From: CAYNEI01 sp964396185
GTDB taxonomy: Archaea; Thermoplasmatota; SW-10-69-26
Reading direction: 5' to 3'
DNA length: 16,288 nt
Assembly (NCBI GenBank): GCA_964396185.1
Contig: CAYNEI010000053.1
Span: 1-16,288, forward strand
In this document: piece by piece, positions 1 to 6,041 of the stretch
Layout: every line of letters begins with the position of its first letter
Position numbering within the stretch: the first letter of the stretch is position 1
The notes under the pieces: generated by a model
The model's input: only the letters and a program-made list of their open reading frames with translations
Databases searched by the model: none
What the model was told of the DNA's origin: nothing
Position numbers and translations under genes: made by a program

Positions 1-428
1 AGCACCCGCTGCTCGGGATCCAGCTCCTCGCGCTGGAGGATCGTGAACAGCGTCGGGCGACCGGCACCGTTGACCACGAGGGTCACCAGGCCCGCCAGCA
101 AGGCGATGTCGAAGGCCCAGCCCCCGACGAACCCTAGATCGAACTTGACCACGAAGATCGCGGTCGCCATGACCACAGAGAGCACCGCCGAGGAGAACCG
201 GGTGAGCACGCCTGTAAGGATCGCGAAGCCACCGAAGAACTCGGCGACCCCGACGAGCAGGGCGGCAGCGCCGGGCAGGGGGATGCCCCATCCGTCGAAC
301 ATGGCTTGTGTGCCAGAAAGGTCGGTCAGTTTGTTCCATCCGTACACGATGAAGACAAGGGCGAGGCCAAGGCGAAGGGGATAGAGGGCGTAGCTCTGGG
401 AGGTGTCAGCCGAGCGATCTTCTGCCAT
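1..428 (-). CDS. DoxX-family membrane protein (C-terminus cut by window edge)
   Basis: The reverse strand from an ATG at 428 reads without a stop to base 1, giving 142 codons of an incomplete protein. It begins MAEDRSADTSQSYALYPLRL and then shows the DoxX pattern: an early helix (GLALVFIVYGWNKL), a loop around FDGWGIPLPGAAALLVG, the hallmark VAEFFGGFAILTG helix, then two further hydrophobic segments (SAVLSVVMATAIFVV and FDIALLAGLVTLVV). DoxX proteins are small four-helix membrane proteins, linked in some organisms to quinone or thiosulfate oxidation or to redox stress; the exact role here is unknown. It lies 38 bp behind the 134-residue membrane protein and could be its operon partner. A TATA-like CATATA about 25 bp before the ATG suggests it may also have its own leaderless promoter. 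The family call is firm; the substrate is not determinable. Confidence 0.85.
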   Translation of the reverse strand, partial: MAEDRSADTSQSYALYPLRLGLALVFIVYGWNKLTDLSGTQAMFDGWGIPLPGAAALLVGVAEFFGGFAILTGVLTRFSSAVLSVVMATAIFVVKFDLGFVGGWAFDIALLAGLVTLVVNGAGRPTLFTILQREELDPEQRV

Positions 429-448
429 CGGCTTTGGGTTGCCCTCGC

Positions 449-457
449 GGTATATGG
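449..457 (-). promoter_or_regulatory. TATA-like box for the DoxX gene
   Basis: On the minus strand CCCATATACC lies in an otherwise GC-rich gap, centred about 25 nt upstream of the DoxX ATG at 428. This is the distance expected between an archaeal TATA box and the start of a leaderless mRNA, and no Shine-Dalgarno sequence is visible before that ATG. The site was identified by eye only. Confidence 0.35.
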
Positions 458-466
458 GCTTGACCT

Positions 467-871
467 TCAAGGGCTCGAGCTGCCCGGCTCCTCGAAGTAC
501 CACGTGGCACCGGGTTGACGTCCCACCCAGAGGGTGTAGGCGGCGAACAGCGTACCGAGGGGGACAAGCGGGATGTTCACCACAGCGAGAGCCGTGGTGG
601 CTCGCTGGCTCCAGGAGCGCTGCCGGAGAACACCGGCTCCGGCAGCCAGGCTCACCACCGCGAAGACCAGCGCGTAGACTGCTGCGAGCGACACGAGCCA
701 GAGCGGGAAGGGGTCGCCCACCCAGCCCGGCGGGTCAAGGGGCTCGAGCAGGGCGGGGATCACGGCGAAGACCAGCAGGAGCTTGGCGACCAGGGCAGCC
801 AAGAACCCGCTGGACAGGGCGATGAGCCCGATCACGTGGAAGTGCGACTCGACGAAGGTGTCGCTGGTCAT
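467..871 (-). CDS. Small multi-pass membrane protein, unknown function
   Basis: 134 residues from ATG 871 (MTSDTFVESHFHVIG...). An in-frame extension upstream of this ATG overlaps the LVIVD gene and has no hydrophobic or familial character, so it was discarded. Hydrophobic stretches lie at about residues 10-38 (long enough for one or two helices), 48-76 and 90-115, giving three or four membrane segments. The last contains N-I-P-L-V-P-L-G-T-L-F-A-A-Y-T-L-W-V. This N-x-P-x-x-P-x-G-T...Y-x-L-W pattern recurs near the C-terminus of many small uncharacterised prokaryotic membrane proteins (from memory). The ATG lies one base after the stop of the LVIVD lipoprotein gene, so the two are almost certainly co-transcribed. 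DoxX follows 38 bp later. No enzymatic motif was seen. Confidence 0.75.
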   Translation of the reverse strand: MTSDTFVESHFHVIGLIALSSGFLAALVAKLLLVFAVIPALLEPLDPPGWVGDPFPLWLVSLAAVYALVFAVVSLAAGAGVLRQRSWSQRATTALAVVNIPLVPLGTLFAAYTLWVGRQPGATWYFEEPGSSSP

Positions 872-872
872 C

Positions 873-2288
873 TTACCCCGGGAGCAGCCCCCAAGCGGGC
901 TCCAGGACGTAGAGCCCGGTGAACATGTCGGGCACGACCAAGTAGCCCCGGTCGTCGAAGGCGCCACCCCAGACACGCGGGATGGCCATATCCCCCGTCG
1001 GGTTGATGGTGGGGGCCAGCGCCGGCGGGGTCTCGTGGGGCTGGTAGAAGCCCAGGGTGACCGGGTCCTCCTGGCGCTCTTGGGTGGAGATGTCGAAGAC
1101 CCAGGTGCCGGCATGGTTCCAGGCCACCGAGACCTGGCCGTAGGGCGTGATGTCGATGTTGTGAGGGCTGAAGCGGTAGTTCGTCCAGGGAGGAAGGTCG
1201 CTGACCGGGAGCGTCCACTCGCTCAGCACCTCCGGTTGGGCTGGGTCCGTGATGTCCAAGATCGTGAAGACCGGTGGCGGGCTCCCGTCCAGGGTGCCTC
1301 CCTGGTCCTGGAAGATCTCGTCCCCGACCACCAGGATCGCGCGGCCATCGAGGAGCTGGTCGGCGGCGCGCTGCTGGTGCCAGCCAGCCACCTCTGGCCC
1401 TTGCTCGACCAGCACGCTGGGGTTCGTGGGATCGTTGATCTCGAAGATCGCGAACGTGCCGCCCGCGGTGGTGTAGAGCAGCCGGTCGCCGGTGACGGGG
1501 TGCTCGTGCACGTAGGCATCGTGCCCGCCGGGCACCTCGGCCACGATGCTGAGGCTCTCCTCGACGCCCTGGCTCGGGTCGAAGGCGACGATCTCCACCC
1601 CGTTCGTGAAGATGTGGTCCGTGCCGTTGATCTCGGTCGTGAAGAGGTTGTGCGTGGCCACGCCCCCCAGGAACCCGGCGAGGGCTGGCTGGCGGGGGTC
1701 GGTGATGTCGTAGGCCACGAGCCCGCTCGTCTGCTCGCTGGCCTCGGGGCTGACACCCTCCGGGAACCCGGCTAGGCAGTCGCCCAGGCGGCCCTCGGCT
1801 GGGGCCGTATCGCCAGGCTGGCAGCCGAAGAAGAGGGTGCGCCCGTCCTGGCTGATCCGCGCATCGTAGTCTGCTCCCGCCGATGGGATGAACGACAGCG
1901 GCTCAGGCGCTGCGGGGTCGGCGATGTCCACGAGCACCACGCCGCTATCCCCTCGGTAGGTCGCCACCGCAGCCAGCGTCCCGTGGATGTCGATCTCGGT
2001 CCAGCCCCCCTGCTTGGTCTCCGGCGTGATGTCCGCCAGGCTGTCGTGGCCCACCAGGGTGAGCCCAACGGCCTGGGCATGGCTCTCGGGGTTCTGGTGG
2101 TCGGGGTGCATGACCGGGAGCATATCCATGAGATCCTCGGCCGGCGGCTCGGGGACGAAAGCCGTCTCGTGGGTCGGATCGTCCGGCGATGGAGCCGACG
2201 GATCGGTCCCGTCCTCGCTGCCGATGCAGCCGGCCAGGGCAACGGTCACCAACGCAAGGGCGAGGAGGAGCGGGAGGGAGCGGTGCAT
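873..2288 (-). CDS. LVIVD-repeat beta-propeller lipoprotein
   Basis: 471 residues. The N-terminus MHRSLPLLLALALVTVALAG-C is a lipoprotein signal with lipobox L18-A-G-C21, so the mature protein should be lipid-anchored on the outer face of the membrane. A flexible acidic Pro/Asp/Ser linker follows (about 22-60). The body carries repeated LVIVD-like blades with the motif V-x-x-x-D-I-x-D-P-x-x-P: about 117-130 (VVLVDIADPAAPEP), 190-202 (LVAYDITDPRQPA), 280-291 (AIFEINDPTNPS), 341-353 (FTILDITDPAQPE) and 396-401 (WVFDIS). Histidines recur at blade edges (H213, H256, H304, H376, H392). LVIVD proteins are predicted extracellular propellers, probably for binding; no catalytic activity is established. 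It is first in a cluster with the small membrane protein and DoxX, and diverges from the EamA transporter. A CAAAAGCTTAG element lies about 38 bp upstream. Confidence 0.87.
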   Translation of the reverse strand: MHRSLPLLLALALVTVALAGCIGSEDGTDPSAPSPDDPTHETAFVPEPPAEDLMDMLPVMHPDHQNPESHAQAVGLTLVGHDSLADITPETKQGGWTEIDIHGTLAAVATYRGDSGVVLVDIADPAAPEPLSFIPSAGADYDARISQDGRTLFFGCQPGDTAPAEGRLGDCLAGFPEGVSPEASEQTSGLVAYDITDPRQPALAGFLGGVATHNLFTTEINGTDHIFTNGVEIVAFDPSQGVEESLSIVAEVPGGHDAYVHEHPVTGDRLLYTTAGGTFAIFEINDPTNPSVLVEQGPEVAGWHQQRAADQLLDGRAILVVGDEIFQDQGGTLDGSPPPVFTILDITDPAQPEVLSEWTLPVSDLPPWTNYRFSPHNIDITPYGQVSVAWNHAGTWVFDISTQERQEDPVTLGFYQPHETPPALAPTINPTGDMAIPRVWGGAFDDRGYLVVPDMFTGLYVLEPAWGLLPG

Positions 2289-2321
2289 GGGCTTCGCCGG
2301 CCCAGCGAGGCAAGGGGTGCT

Positions 2322-2329
2322 AAGCTTTT
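2322..2329. promoter_or_regulatory. AT-rich promoter-like element between LVIVD gene and EamA gene
   Basis: AAGCTTTT on the plus strand (AAAAGCTT on the minus strand) is the only AT-rich patch in the divergent gap. Read toward the LVIVD gene it is CGCAAAAGCTTAGC, resembling an archaeal BRE (A-run) followed by a degenerate TATA box. It sits about 38 nt before ATG 2288, leaving a leader of about 10-15 nt. The same 8-mer occurs in the other divergent gap at 3778-3785. Confidence 0.35.
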
Positions 2330-2379
2330 GCGGTGGTTGCCCGAAGCGTTCATACGCTCCCCACCGCTCCCCAGCGACG

Positions 2380-3279
2380 TTGGTCTCGACACCGTGGGCG
2401 ATCGCCGCGCTGGGCGGCCGGGTGGCCCTGCTCGGCTACGAGCGCATCATCACCAAGGAGCTCACCACCGAGCGCACCCCCCTGGGTGCAGCCTTCCTCT
2501 TCTTCGCCATCGGCACCGTGCTCTGGCTCCCAGCGCTCTTCTGGACCGGGCTGCCCGACCCCCGCGTGCTCTTGTACGCCTCCGGGGTGAGCCTCGTCTA
2601 CGCTGCCGCCTTCTTCCTGTACGTGGGCGCGCTGGCCCGCAGCGATGCCAGCATCGTGGGCCCCCTCTACCACACCAGCATCCTCGTGGTCATCCTGCTC
2701 GCCTTCCTGCTCCTCGACGAGGCCGTCACACCGTTGCGCGTGGCCGGCGGCGTGCTGCTGCTCTACGGCGCCTCCCTGCTCCGGCGCACCGGCTCGCCCC
2801 TGGCCGTCGTCTCGAGCTTCAAGGCGCTCTTCGAGGATCCCGGGGCGCGCATGATGATCCTGGGCTCGCTGCTGCTCGGCGCGGGCCGCATCGTGGACAA
2901 GTGGATCGTCTCCAGCTTCGCCACGGACGTCGCTCTCGGCGAGCTGGCCCCCACCGCCTCGTACGCCATCATCCAGAACCTCTTCATCGCCACCTGGATG
3001 CTGTTGGTACTGGCGGCCACCGGTCGCCTGGCAGCGACCAAGGACCTCCTGGTCGAGCGACCGAAAACCGCGTTCGTTGCCGGAGCCATCAACCTCACCA
3101 GCTACCTCTTCCTGCTGGTCAGCTTCACGGGCCTGGATGCCAGCATCGCCGAGCCCGCGAGCTCGGTAAGCATGGTGGTCACCGTGGTCCTGGCAGGCCT
3201 CTTCCTGGGCGAGCCCTGGCGGGACCGGCTACCCGGCGCGCTGGTCATGGTGCTGGGCGCGTGGCTGCTCTTCCTCTAA
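2380..3279 (+). CDS. EamA/DMT-superfamily transporter
   Basis: About 299 residues, ten predicted hydrophobic segments in two homologous halves, the usual layout for the drug/metabolite transporter superfamily. The first half runs from VSTPWAIAALGGRVALLGYE through SLVYAAAFFLYVGALARSDA, ILVVILLAFLLLDEAV (the conserved ...F-L-L-x-D/G-E motif) and RVAGGVLLLYGASLL. The second half repeats this pattern (ILGSLLLGAGRIVDKW, FVAGAINLTSYLFLLVSFTG, SMVVTVVLAGLFLGEPW, GALVMVLGAWLLFL). Substrate is unknown; these proteins move small metabolites or amino acids across the membrane. The start is uncertain: TTG 2380 is chosen because EamA proteins begin just before the first helix, with the pattern M-x-x-x-P-W-A. 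GTG 2422 is an alternative but would clip helix 1, and no in-frame ATG lies nearby. No Shine-Dalgarno sequence precedes it. It ends 7 bp before the convergent lipoprotein gene. Confidence 0.8.
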   Translation: MVSTPWAIAALGGRVALLGYERIITKELTTERTPLGAAFLFFAIGTVLWLPALFWTGLPDPRVLLYASGVSLVYAAAFFLYVGALARSDASIVGPLYHTSILVVILLAFLLLDEAVTPLRVAGGVLLLYGASLLRRTGSPLAVVSSFKALFEDPGARMMILGSLLLGAGRIVDKWIVSSFATDVALGELAPTASYAIIQNLFIATWMLLVLAATGRLAATKDLLVERPKTAFVAGAINLTSYLFLLVSFTGLDASIAEPASSVSMVVTVVLAGLFLGEPWRDRLPGALVMVLGAWLLFL

Positions 3280-3286
3280 CCAGGAC

Positions 3287-3739
3287 TCAACAGTCCGGGT
3301 TTCCCACGGTCAGCCTCAGACGCATGTCGACATCCCGCTGTCCCGCGTCGATCGAAGCGGTCAGCGTGTACTCGCCACCTTCGAGATCCCCGAGGGTCTC
3401 GGCCGGGTTCCAATCCCCTGCATTCGGGCTCTCTCCGCTCCAGACCTCGGTGCCGTTGCGCTCAAGGACCAAGCGCATCGTACCCGCGCCGAAGGCCGTG
3501 GCATCGACCCGCGCGGTCAACGGTCCATCTGTGAGGGTCTCATTGGCGACGAGACTCTCGGTGGGTGTGATCGTCCCGCTCCGCTCTGCGACACGGCAGA
3601 TGTCCGTGACGGTTGTCCCACCAGTCCCTTCGCCTCCGTCGCGCGGACGCTCGTCGTCGTCGACAGGGTCATCCGTCGTGCCCAGACAGCCCGTGGCTCC
3701 AACTCCCAACAGGATCATGGTCAACAAGATGGCTCGCAT
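3287..3739 (-). CDS. Small exported lipoprotein with an Ig-like beta domain, unknown function
   Basis: 150 residues from ATG 3739, which is preceded by a good Shine-Dalgarno run (GGAGGG). The longer open frame upstream lacks any signal and overlaps the phosphatase promoter, so it was rejected. The N-terminus MRAILLTMILLGVGATG-C18 is a lipoprotein signal with lipobox A-T-G-C. An acidic, disordered linker follows (about 21-42), then a compact beta-rich domain (about 45-150) with alternating strands such as GTMRLVLERNGTEVW and GGEYTLTASIDAG, reminiscent of an Ig-like or BsuPI-like fold (inference). Two further cysteines, C48 and the terminal C150, could form a disulfide closing the domain. Convergent with the EamA gene and divergent from the metallophosphoesterase. 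The family was not recognised. Confidence 0.75.
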   Translation of the reverse strand: MRAILLTMILLGVGATGCLGTTDDPVDDDERPRDGGEGTGGTTVTDICRVAERSGTITPTESLVANETLTDGPLTARVDATAFGAGTMRLVLERNGTEVWSGESPNAGDWNPAETLGDLEGGEYTLTASIDAGQRDVDMRLRLTVGNPDC

Positions 3740-3777
3740 GGCGCTCCCTCCTCTCCGGGGAACCATGCTCGATGCTG

Positions 3778-3785
3778 AAAAGCTT
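3778..3785. promoter_or_regulatory. AT-rich promoter-like element between small lipoprotein and phosphatase genes
   Basis: CTGAAAAGCTTGG in the divergent gap has the same AAAAGCTT core as at 2322-2329. It lies about 43 nt before the lipoprotein ATG (3739) and about 64 nt before the phosphatase ATG (3845). AAGCTT is palindromic, so it could serve as the TATA-type element for either or both genes. By-eye identification only. Confidence 0.33.
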
Positions 3786-3844
3786 GGTGGGGTTTCAGGG
3801 GGACCTCCACAACGCTCTTGACCCGGCCCGGCTCTGGGGGCGCT

Positions 3845-5254
3845 ATGCATGGGAGGATCGCGCTGGTCCTGGCTGCGATGATGCTGTTCATCCCCCTGGC
3901 CACAGCGCAAGTTGGCGACTCCGGGCCGGCTGGGATCCACCTGGCCTTCGGCGCGGATGCCTCGACCGAGATGACCGTGAGCTGGCTGGGTCCAGCAGAC
4001 GCGACAGCGCGGGTCGAGTACGGGATCGACGAGCCGGATGTGAACAGCGTCGATGGAGAGCCGACAACGCCGATCGGCAGCTCACAGGCCGCCTACGTCG
4101 CCCGGATCACCGGGCTCGAGCCAGCCACCACCTACCTCTACAGGGTGGTCATGACCAGCGGCACCTCCGAGGAGCACGCGTTCACCACGGCCCCGGAGCC
4201 GGGATCCCGCTCCGAGGTCACCATCACCGCGTTCGCTGACCACGGCACCGTGCACCCTGCCAACACGCGCGCCGACGGCGACAACCCCATGCGCGTGCTC
4301 GAGCAGGCCGCGGCCATGGATCCGACATTCCACCTCCACGCCGGGGACACGAGCTACGCCGAGGGCGACCCCTTCCAATGGAACCTCTACTTCGACCAGA
4401 TCGAACCCCTGGCCAGCAAGGCCCCCTACATGGCCGTGCCCGGGAACCACGAGCGCGAGGGCGCCCAGGGCTTCCACCAGTACGATACCCGCTTCCACCC
4501 GCCTGAGGCCGAGGACGGCCGATGGTGGGCCTTCCAGCACGGCGACATCCTGGTCCTCGGCCTGGCCAGCGAGCGGGCCTGCATGTCCAGCCCCGTCTCC
4601 ACTGCAACCCTCAACGCCGACGAAGCCGACGACTGCGAGACCAGCGAGCCTGTCGAAGCATACCCCCCGCAGCTTGAGTGGTTCGAGCAGACCCTGGAGG
4701 CTGCAGCCGACGACCCGACGATCCGCTGGCGCATCGTGCTCACCCACCACCTCTTCTGGTCGTCGAGCGTGCATGCCGGCGCTAGAGGCCTCGTCGAGCA
4801 CTACATGCCGCTGATGGACGAGCACGGCGTCGACGTCGTGGTCCAGGGCCACGACCACGTCTACGAGCGTACCAAGCTGCTCGCCGACGGTGAGCTCAGC
4901 GAGACCGGCATCCTGTACCTCACCAACGGGGCTGCCGGCTCGGGCAACTACGATTGGGCCGGCGACGAGCCCGACTTCACCGCCGCCCGGGACAACGAGC
5001 ACTACGGCACGCTTGTGCTCGAGATCAACGGCGACCAGCTCGACGGCCGGTTCGTGGCGCTGGATGGCACGGTCATCGACAGCTTCCGAGCCGTCAGCGC
5101 CGAGGAGGGGGGCGTGCGCATGGTGGACGGCAACGCGAGCGCCGATCAGGGCGCGGCCCACGAGGCGCCAGGCGAGAGCGACGACATGCCCTTACCGCTC
5201 GCGATCACGGTGCTCGCCCTGGTCGGCGCGGTGGCGCTGCGGCGGCGAGGGTGA
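3845..5254 (+). CDS. Exported purple-acid-phosphatase-like metallophosphoesterase
   Basis: 469 residues starting at ATG 3845, chosen because it directly opens the signal peptide MHGRIALVLAAMMLFIPLATA; in-frame TTG 3818 would add nine polar residues. An N-terminal Fn3-like domain typical of purple acid phosphatases spans about 28-116 (TEMTVSWLGP..., YVARITGLEPATTYLYRV). The catalytic metallophosphoesterase domain spans about 125-400 and has the full set of metal motifs: D132 in F-A-D-H-G, G-D168-T-S-Y171-A, G-N201-H202-E, T-H301-H and G-H336-D-H338-V-Y-E-R. The family hydrolyses phosphomonoesters with a dinuclear metal centre; secretion suggests scavenging phosphate from extracellular organic phosphate. 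An acidic linker (about 418-447) leads to a final hydrophobic helix and R-R-R (about 449-468), a C-terminal anchor or sorting-type tail without a visible PGF motif. Two internal cysteines (C246, C264) may pair. Confidence 0.88.
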   Translation: MHGRIALVLAAMMLFIPLATAQVGDSGPAGIHLAFGADASTEMTVSWLGPADATARVEYGIDEPDVNSVDGEPTTPIGSSQAAYVARITGLEPATTYLYRVVMTSGTSEEHAFTTAPEPGSRSEVTITAFADHGTVHPANTRADGDNPMRVLEQAAAMDPTFHLHAGDTSYAEGDPFQWNLYFDQIEPLASKAPYMAVPGNHEREGAQGFHQYDTRFHPPEAEDGRWWAFQHGDILVLGLASERACMSSPVSTATLNADEADDCETSEPVEAYPPQLEWFEQTLEAAADDPTIRWRIVLTHHLFWSSSVHAGARGLVEHYMPLMDEHGVDVVVQGHDHVYERTKLLADGELSETGILYLTNGAAGSGNYDWAGDEPDFTAARDNEHYGTLVLEINGDQLDGRFVALDGTVIDSFRAVSAEEGGVRMVDGNASADQGAAHEAPGESDDMPLPLAITVLALVGAVALRRRG

Positions 5255-5307
5255 GCACGCCATCCGGGCAACCTAGGAGCCTTCTGACGAGCCACGGTGG
5301 CCCATGC

Positions 5308-5317
5308 GACGTACGTC
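5308..5317. promoter_or_regulatory. Perfect palindrome upstream of the toxin-antitoxin pair
   Basis: GACGTACGTC is a perfect 10-bp palindrome 47 bp before the antitoxin ATG. It shares a GTAC core with the second inverted repeat at 5341-5356. VapB-type antitoxins normally repress their own operon by binding such repeats, so it is a candidate operator. Confidence 0.3.
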
Positions 5318-5340
5318 CCTGAGCGAAGCCATTAGGTCCG

Positions 5341-5356
5341 TGTACATACACGTACA
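5341..5356. promoter_or_regulatory. Inverted repeat, candidate VapB operator and promoter region
   Basis: TGTACATACACGTACA reads almost the same on both strands (TGTAC...GTACA arms). It is the most AT-rich patch ahead of the antitoxin start at 5364, so it may combine a TATA-like element (TACATA) with an autoregulatory binding site. The antitoxin ATG follows 7 bp later with no clear Shine-Dalgarno sequence. Confidence 0.38.
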
Positions 5357-5363
5357 TGGTAGG

Positions 5364-5600
5364 ATGGCGACGAAGACCATCACGATCACCGAGGACGCCT
5401 ACAACCGCTTGGCCGCCCTCAAAGGGGAGGGGCAGAGTTTCTCCCAGGTCATCCGCCGGATCACCTCGCCAACCTCGCCCCTGGAGCTCTCTGGGATCCT
5501 GAGCCCCGAGCAGGGGGAACAGCTGGAGGAGGCCATCGAGCAGACACGTCGCCAGCTCGAGCATGAGGTCGATGAGCGAGCCGAGAGGATGCGGCCATGA
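5364..5600 (+). CDS. vapB: VapB-type antitoxin (DUF217 family)
   Basis: 78 residues from ATG 5364. The longer open frame from 5304 runs through the palindromic promoter region and lacks conserved sequence, so it was not used. The N-terminus MATKTITITEDAYNRLAALK followed by GEGQSFSQVIRRI is the classic DUF217 antitoxin signature: a ribbon-helix-helix-like DNA-binding strand and helices, with S-F-S-x-V-I-R-R. The C-terminal half (about 45-78) is a highly charged helix, EQLEEAIEQTRRQLEHEVDE, of the type that wraps around the partner toxin. Its TGA overlaps the ATG of the PIN-domain toxin by 4 nt (ATGA), so the pair is translationally coupled. DUF217 antitoxins are found largely in archaea, which is the main taxonomic clue in this window. 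Confidence 0.87.
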   Translation: MATKTITITEDAYNRLAALKGEGQSFSQVIRRITSPTSPLELSGILSPEQGEQLEEAIEQTRRQLEHEVDERAERMRP

Positions 5601-6004
5601 CCATCGGCGACACCGCTCTCTTCATCGATCTCATGAACCCCGAGCGCCCCCATCACGAGGGTGCGCTCGAGATGGCCGCGCAGCATGAAGAGCTTGGGCG
5701 CCCGCTCTACATGACTGCGATCACCCGGTTCGAGCTGTTCAGAGGGAGCGAGCTCTACTTCGAGCCGGTCTCTGAGCGGGTCAAGATCCAGCGCATCCTC
5801 GACCGATACCCGACCCTCCCACTGGAAGGCTCATGTGCGGACCGGGGAGGGCGCATCCACGGGGCTCTTGCGCGGGACGGTCAGGCGATCGGTCTCTTCG
5901 ATGCCCTGATCGCGAGTATCGCGCTCGAGAATGAGCAGGTGCTCGCGACGCGGAACCTCGGCGGGTTCGAGCGCGTGCAGGGGTTGAAGGTGGTCGGGTA
6001 CTGA
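5597..6004 (+). CDS. vapC: VapC-type PIN-domain toxin
   Basis: 135 residues with the PIN fold seen in VapC ribonuclease toxins, which cleave tRNA or other RNA when freed from their antitoxin. Acidic residues: D5 (or D11) in MTIGDTALFIDLM, E46 in T-x-F-E-L-F-R-G and D102 in G-L-F-D-A-L-I-A. The C-terminal motif is L-A-T-R-N120-L-G-G123-F-E-R-V-x-G-L; in many VapC proteins this segment carries an acidic residue (T-x-N-x-x-D-F or T-x-D), and here the D-F position is G-F. PIN proteins often tolerate change at this fourth acid, so loss of activity cannot be concluded. Start ATG 5597 overlaps the antitoxin stop, with AGAGG about 9 nt upstream. It converges with the jelly-roll array, 26 bp away. Confidence 0.87.
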   Translation: MTIGDTALFIDLMNPERPHHEGALEMAAQHEELGRPLYMTAITRFELFRGSELYFEPVSERVKIQRILDRYPTLPLEGSCADRGGRIHGALARDGQAIGLFDALIASIALENEQVLATRNLGGFERVQGLKVVGY

Positions 6005-6022
6005 GGCCCGCTGCATCCTTGG

Positions 6023-6041
6023 CCGCGCGGTCACGGCGCGG
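6023..6041. terminator. GC-rich hairpin at the convergent gene ends
   Basis: CCGCGC, a 7-nt loop and GCGCGG form a short stem that covers the stop codon of the last array gene (6031-6033) and lies just past the VapC stop. It could help end transcription from either side, but it lacks a T-tract, which archaeal terminators usually need, and such stems arise easily at this GC content. Confidence 0.18.

Noticed and set aside
43..384. Plus-strand open frame at the left edge
   Set aside because: The opposite strand encodes a convincing DoxX protein through this stretch; the plus frame is Pro/Thr/Arg-rich and featureless.
783..1775. Long plus-strand open frame opposite the LVIVD gene
   Set aside because: It is antisense to a well-supported lipoprotein gene, is rich in Arg/Gly/Val/Asp in the way expected of GC-rich shadow frames, and shows no family signature.
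1983..2379. Upstream extension of the EamA frame into the LVIVD gene
   Set aside because: It is antisense to the LVIVD lipoprotein start and has no transporter-like sequence before about 2380.
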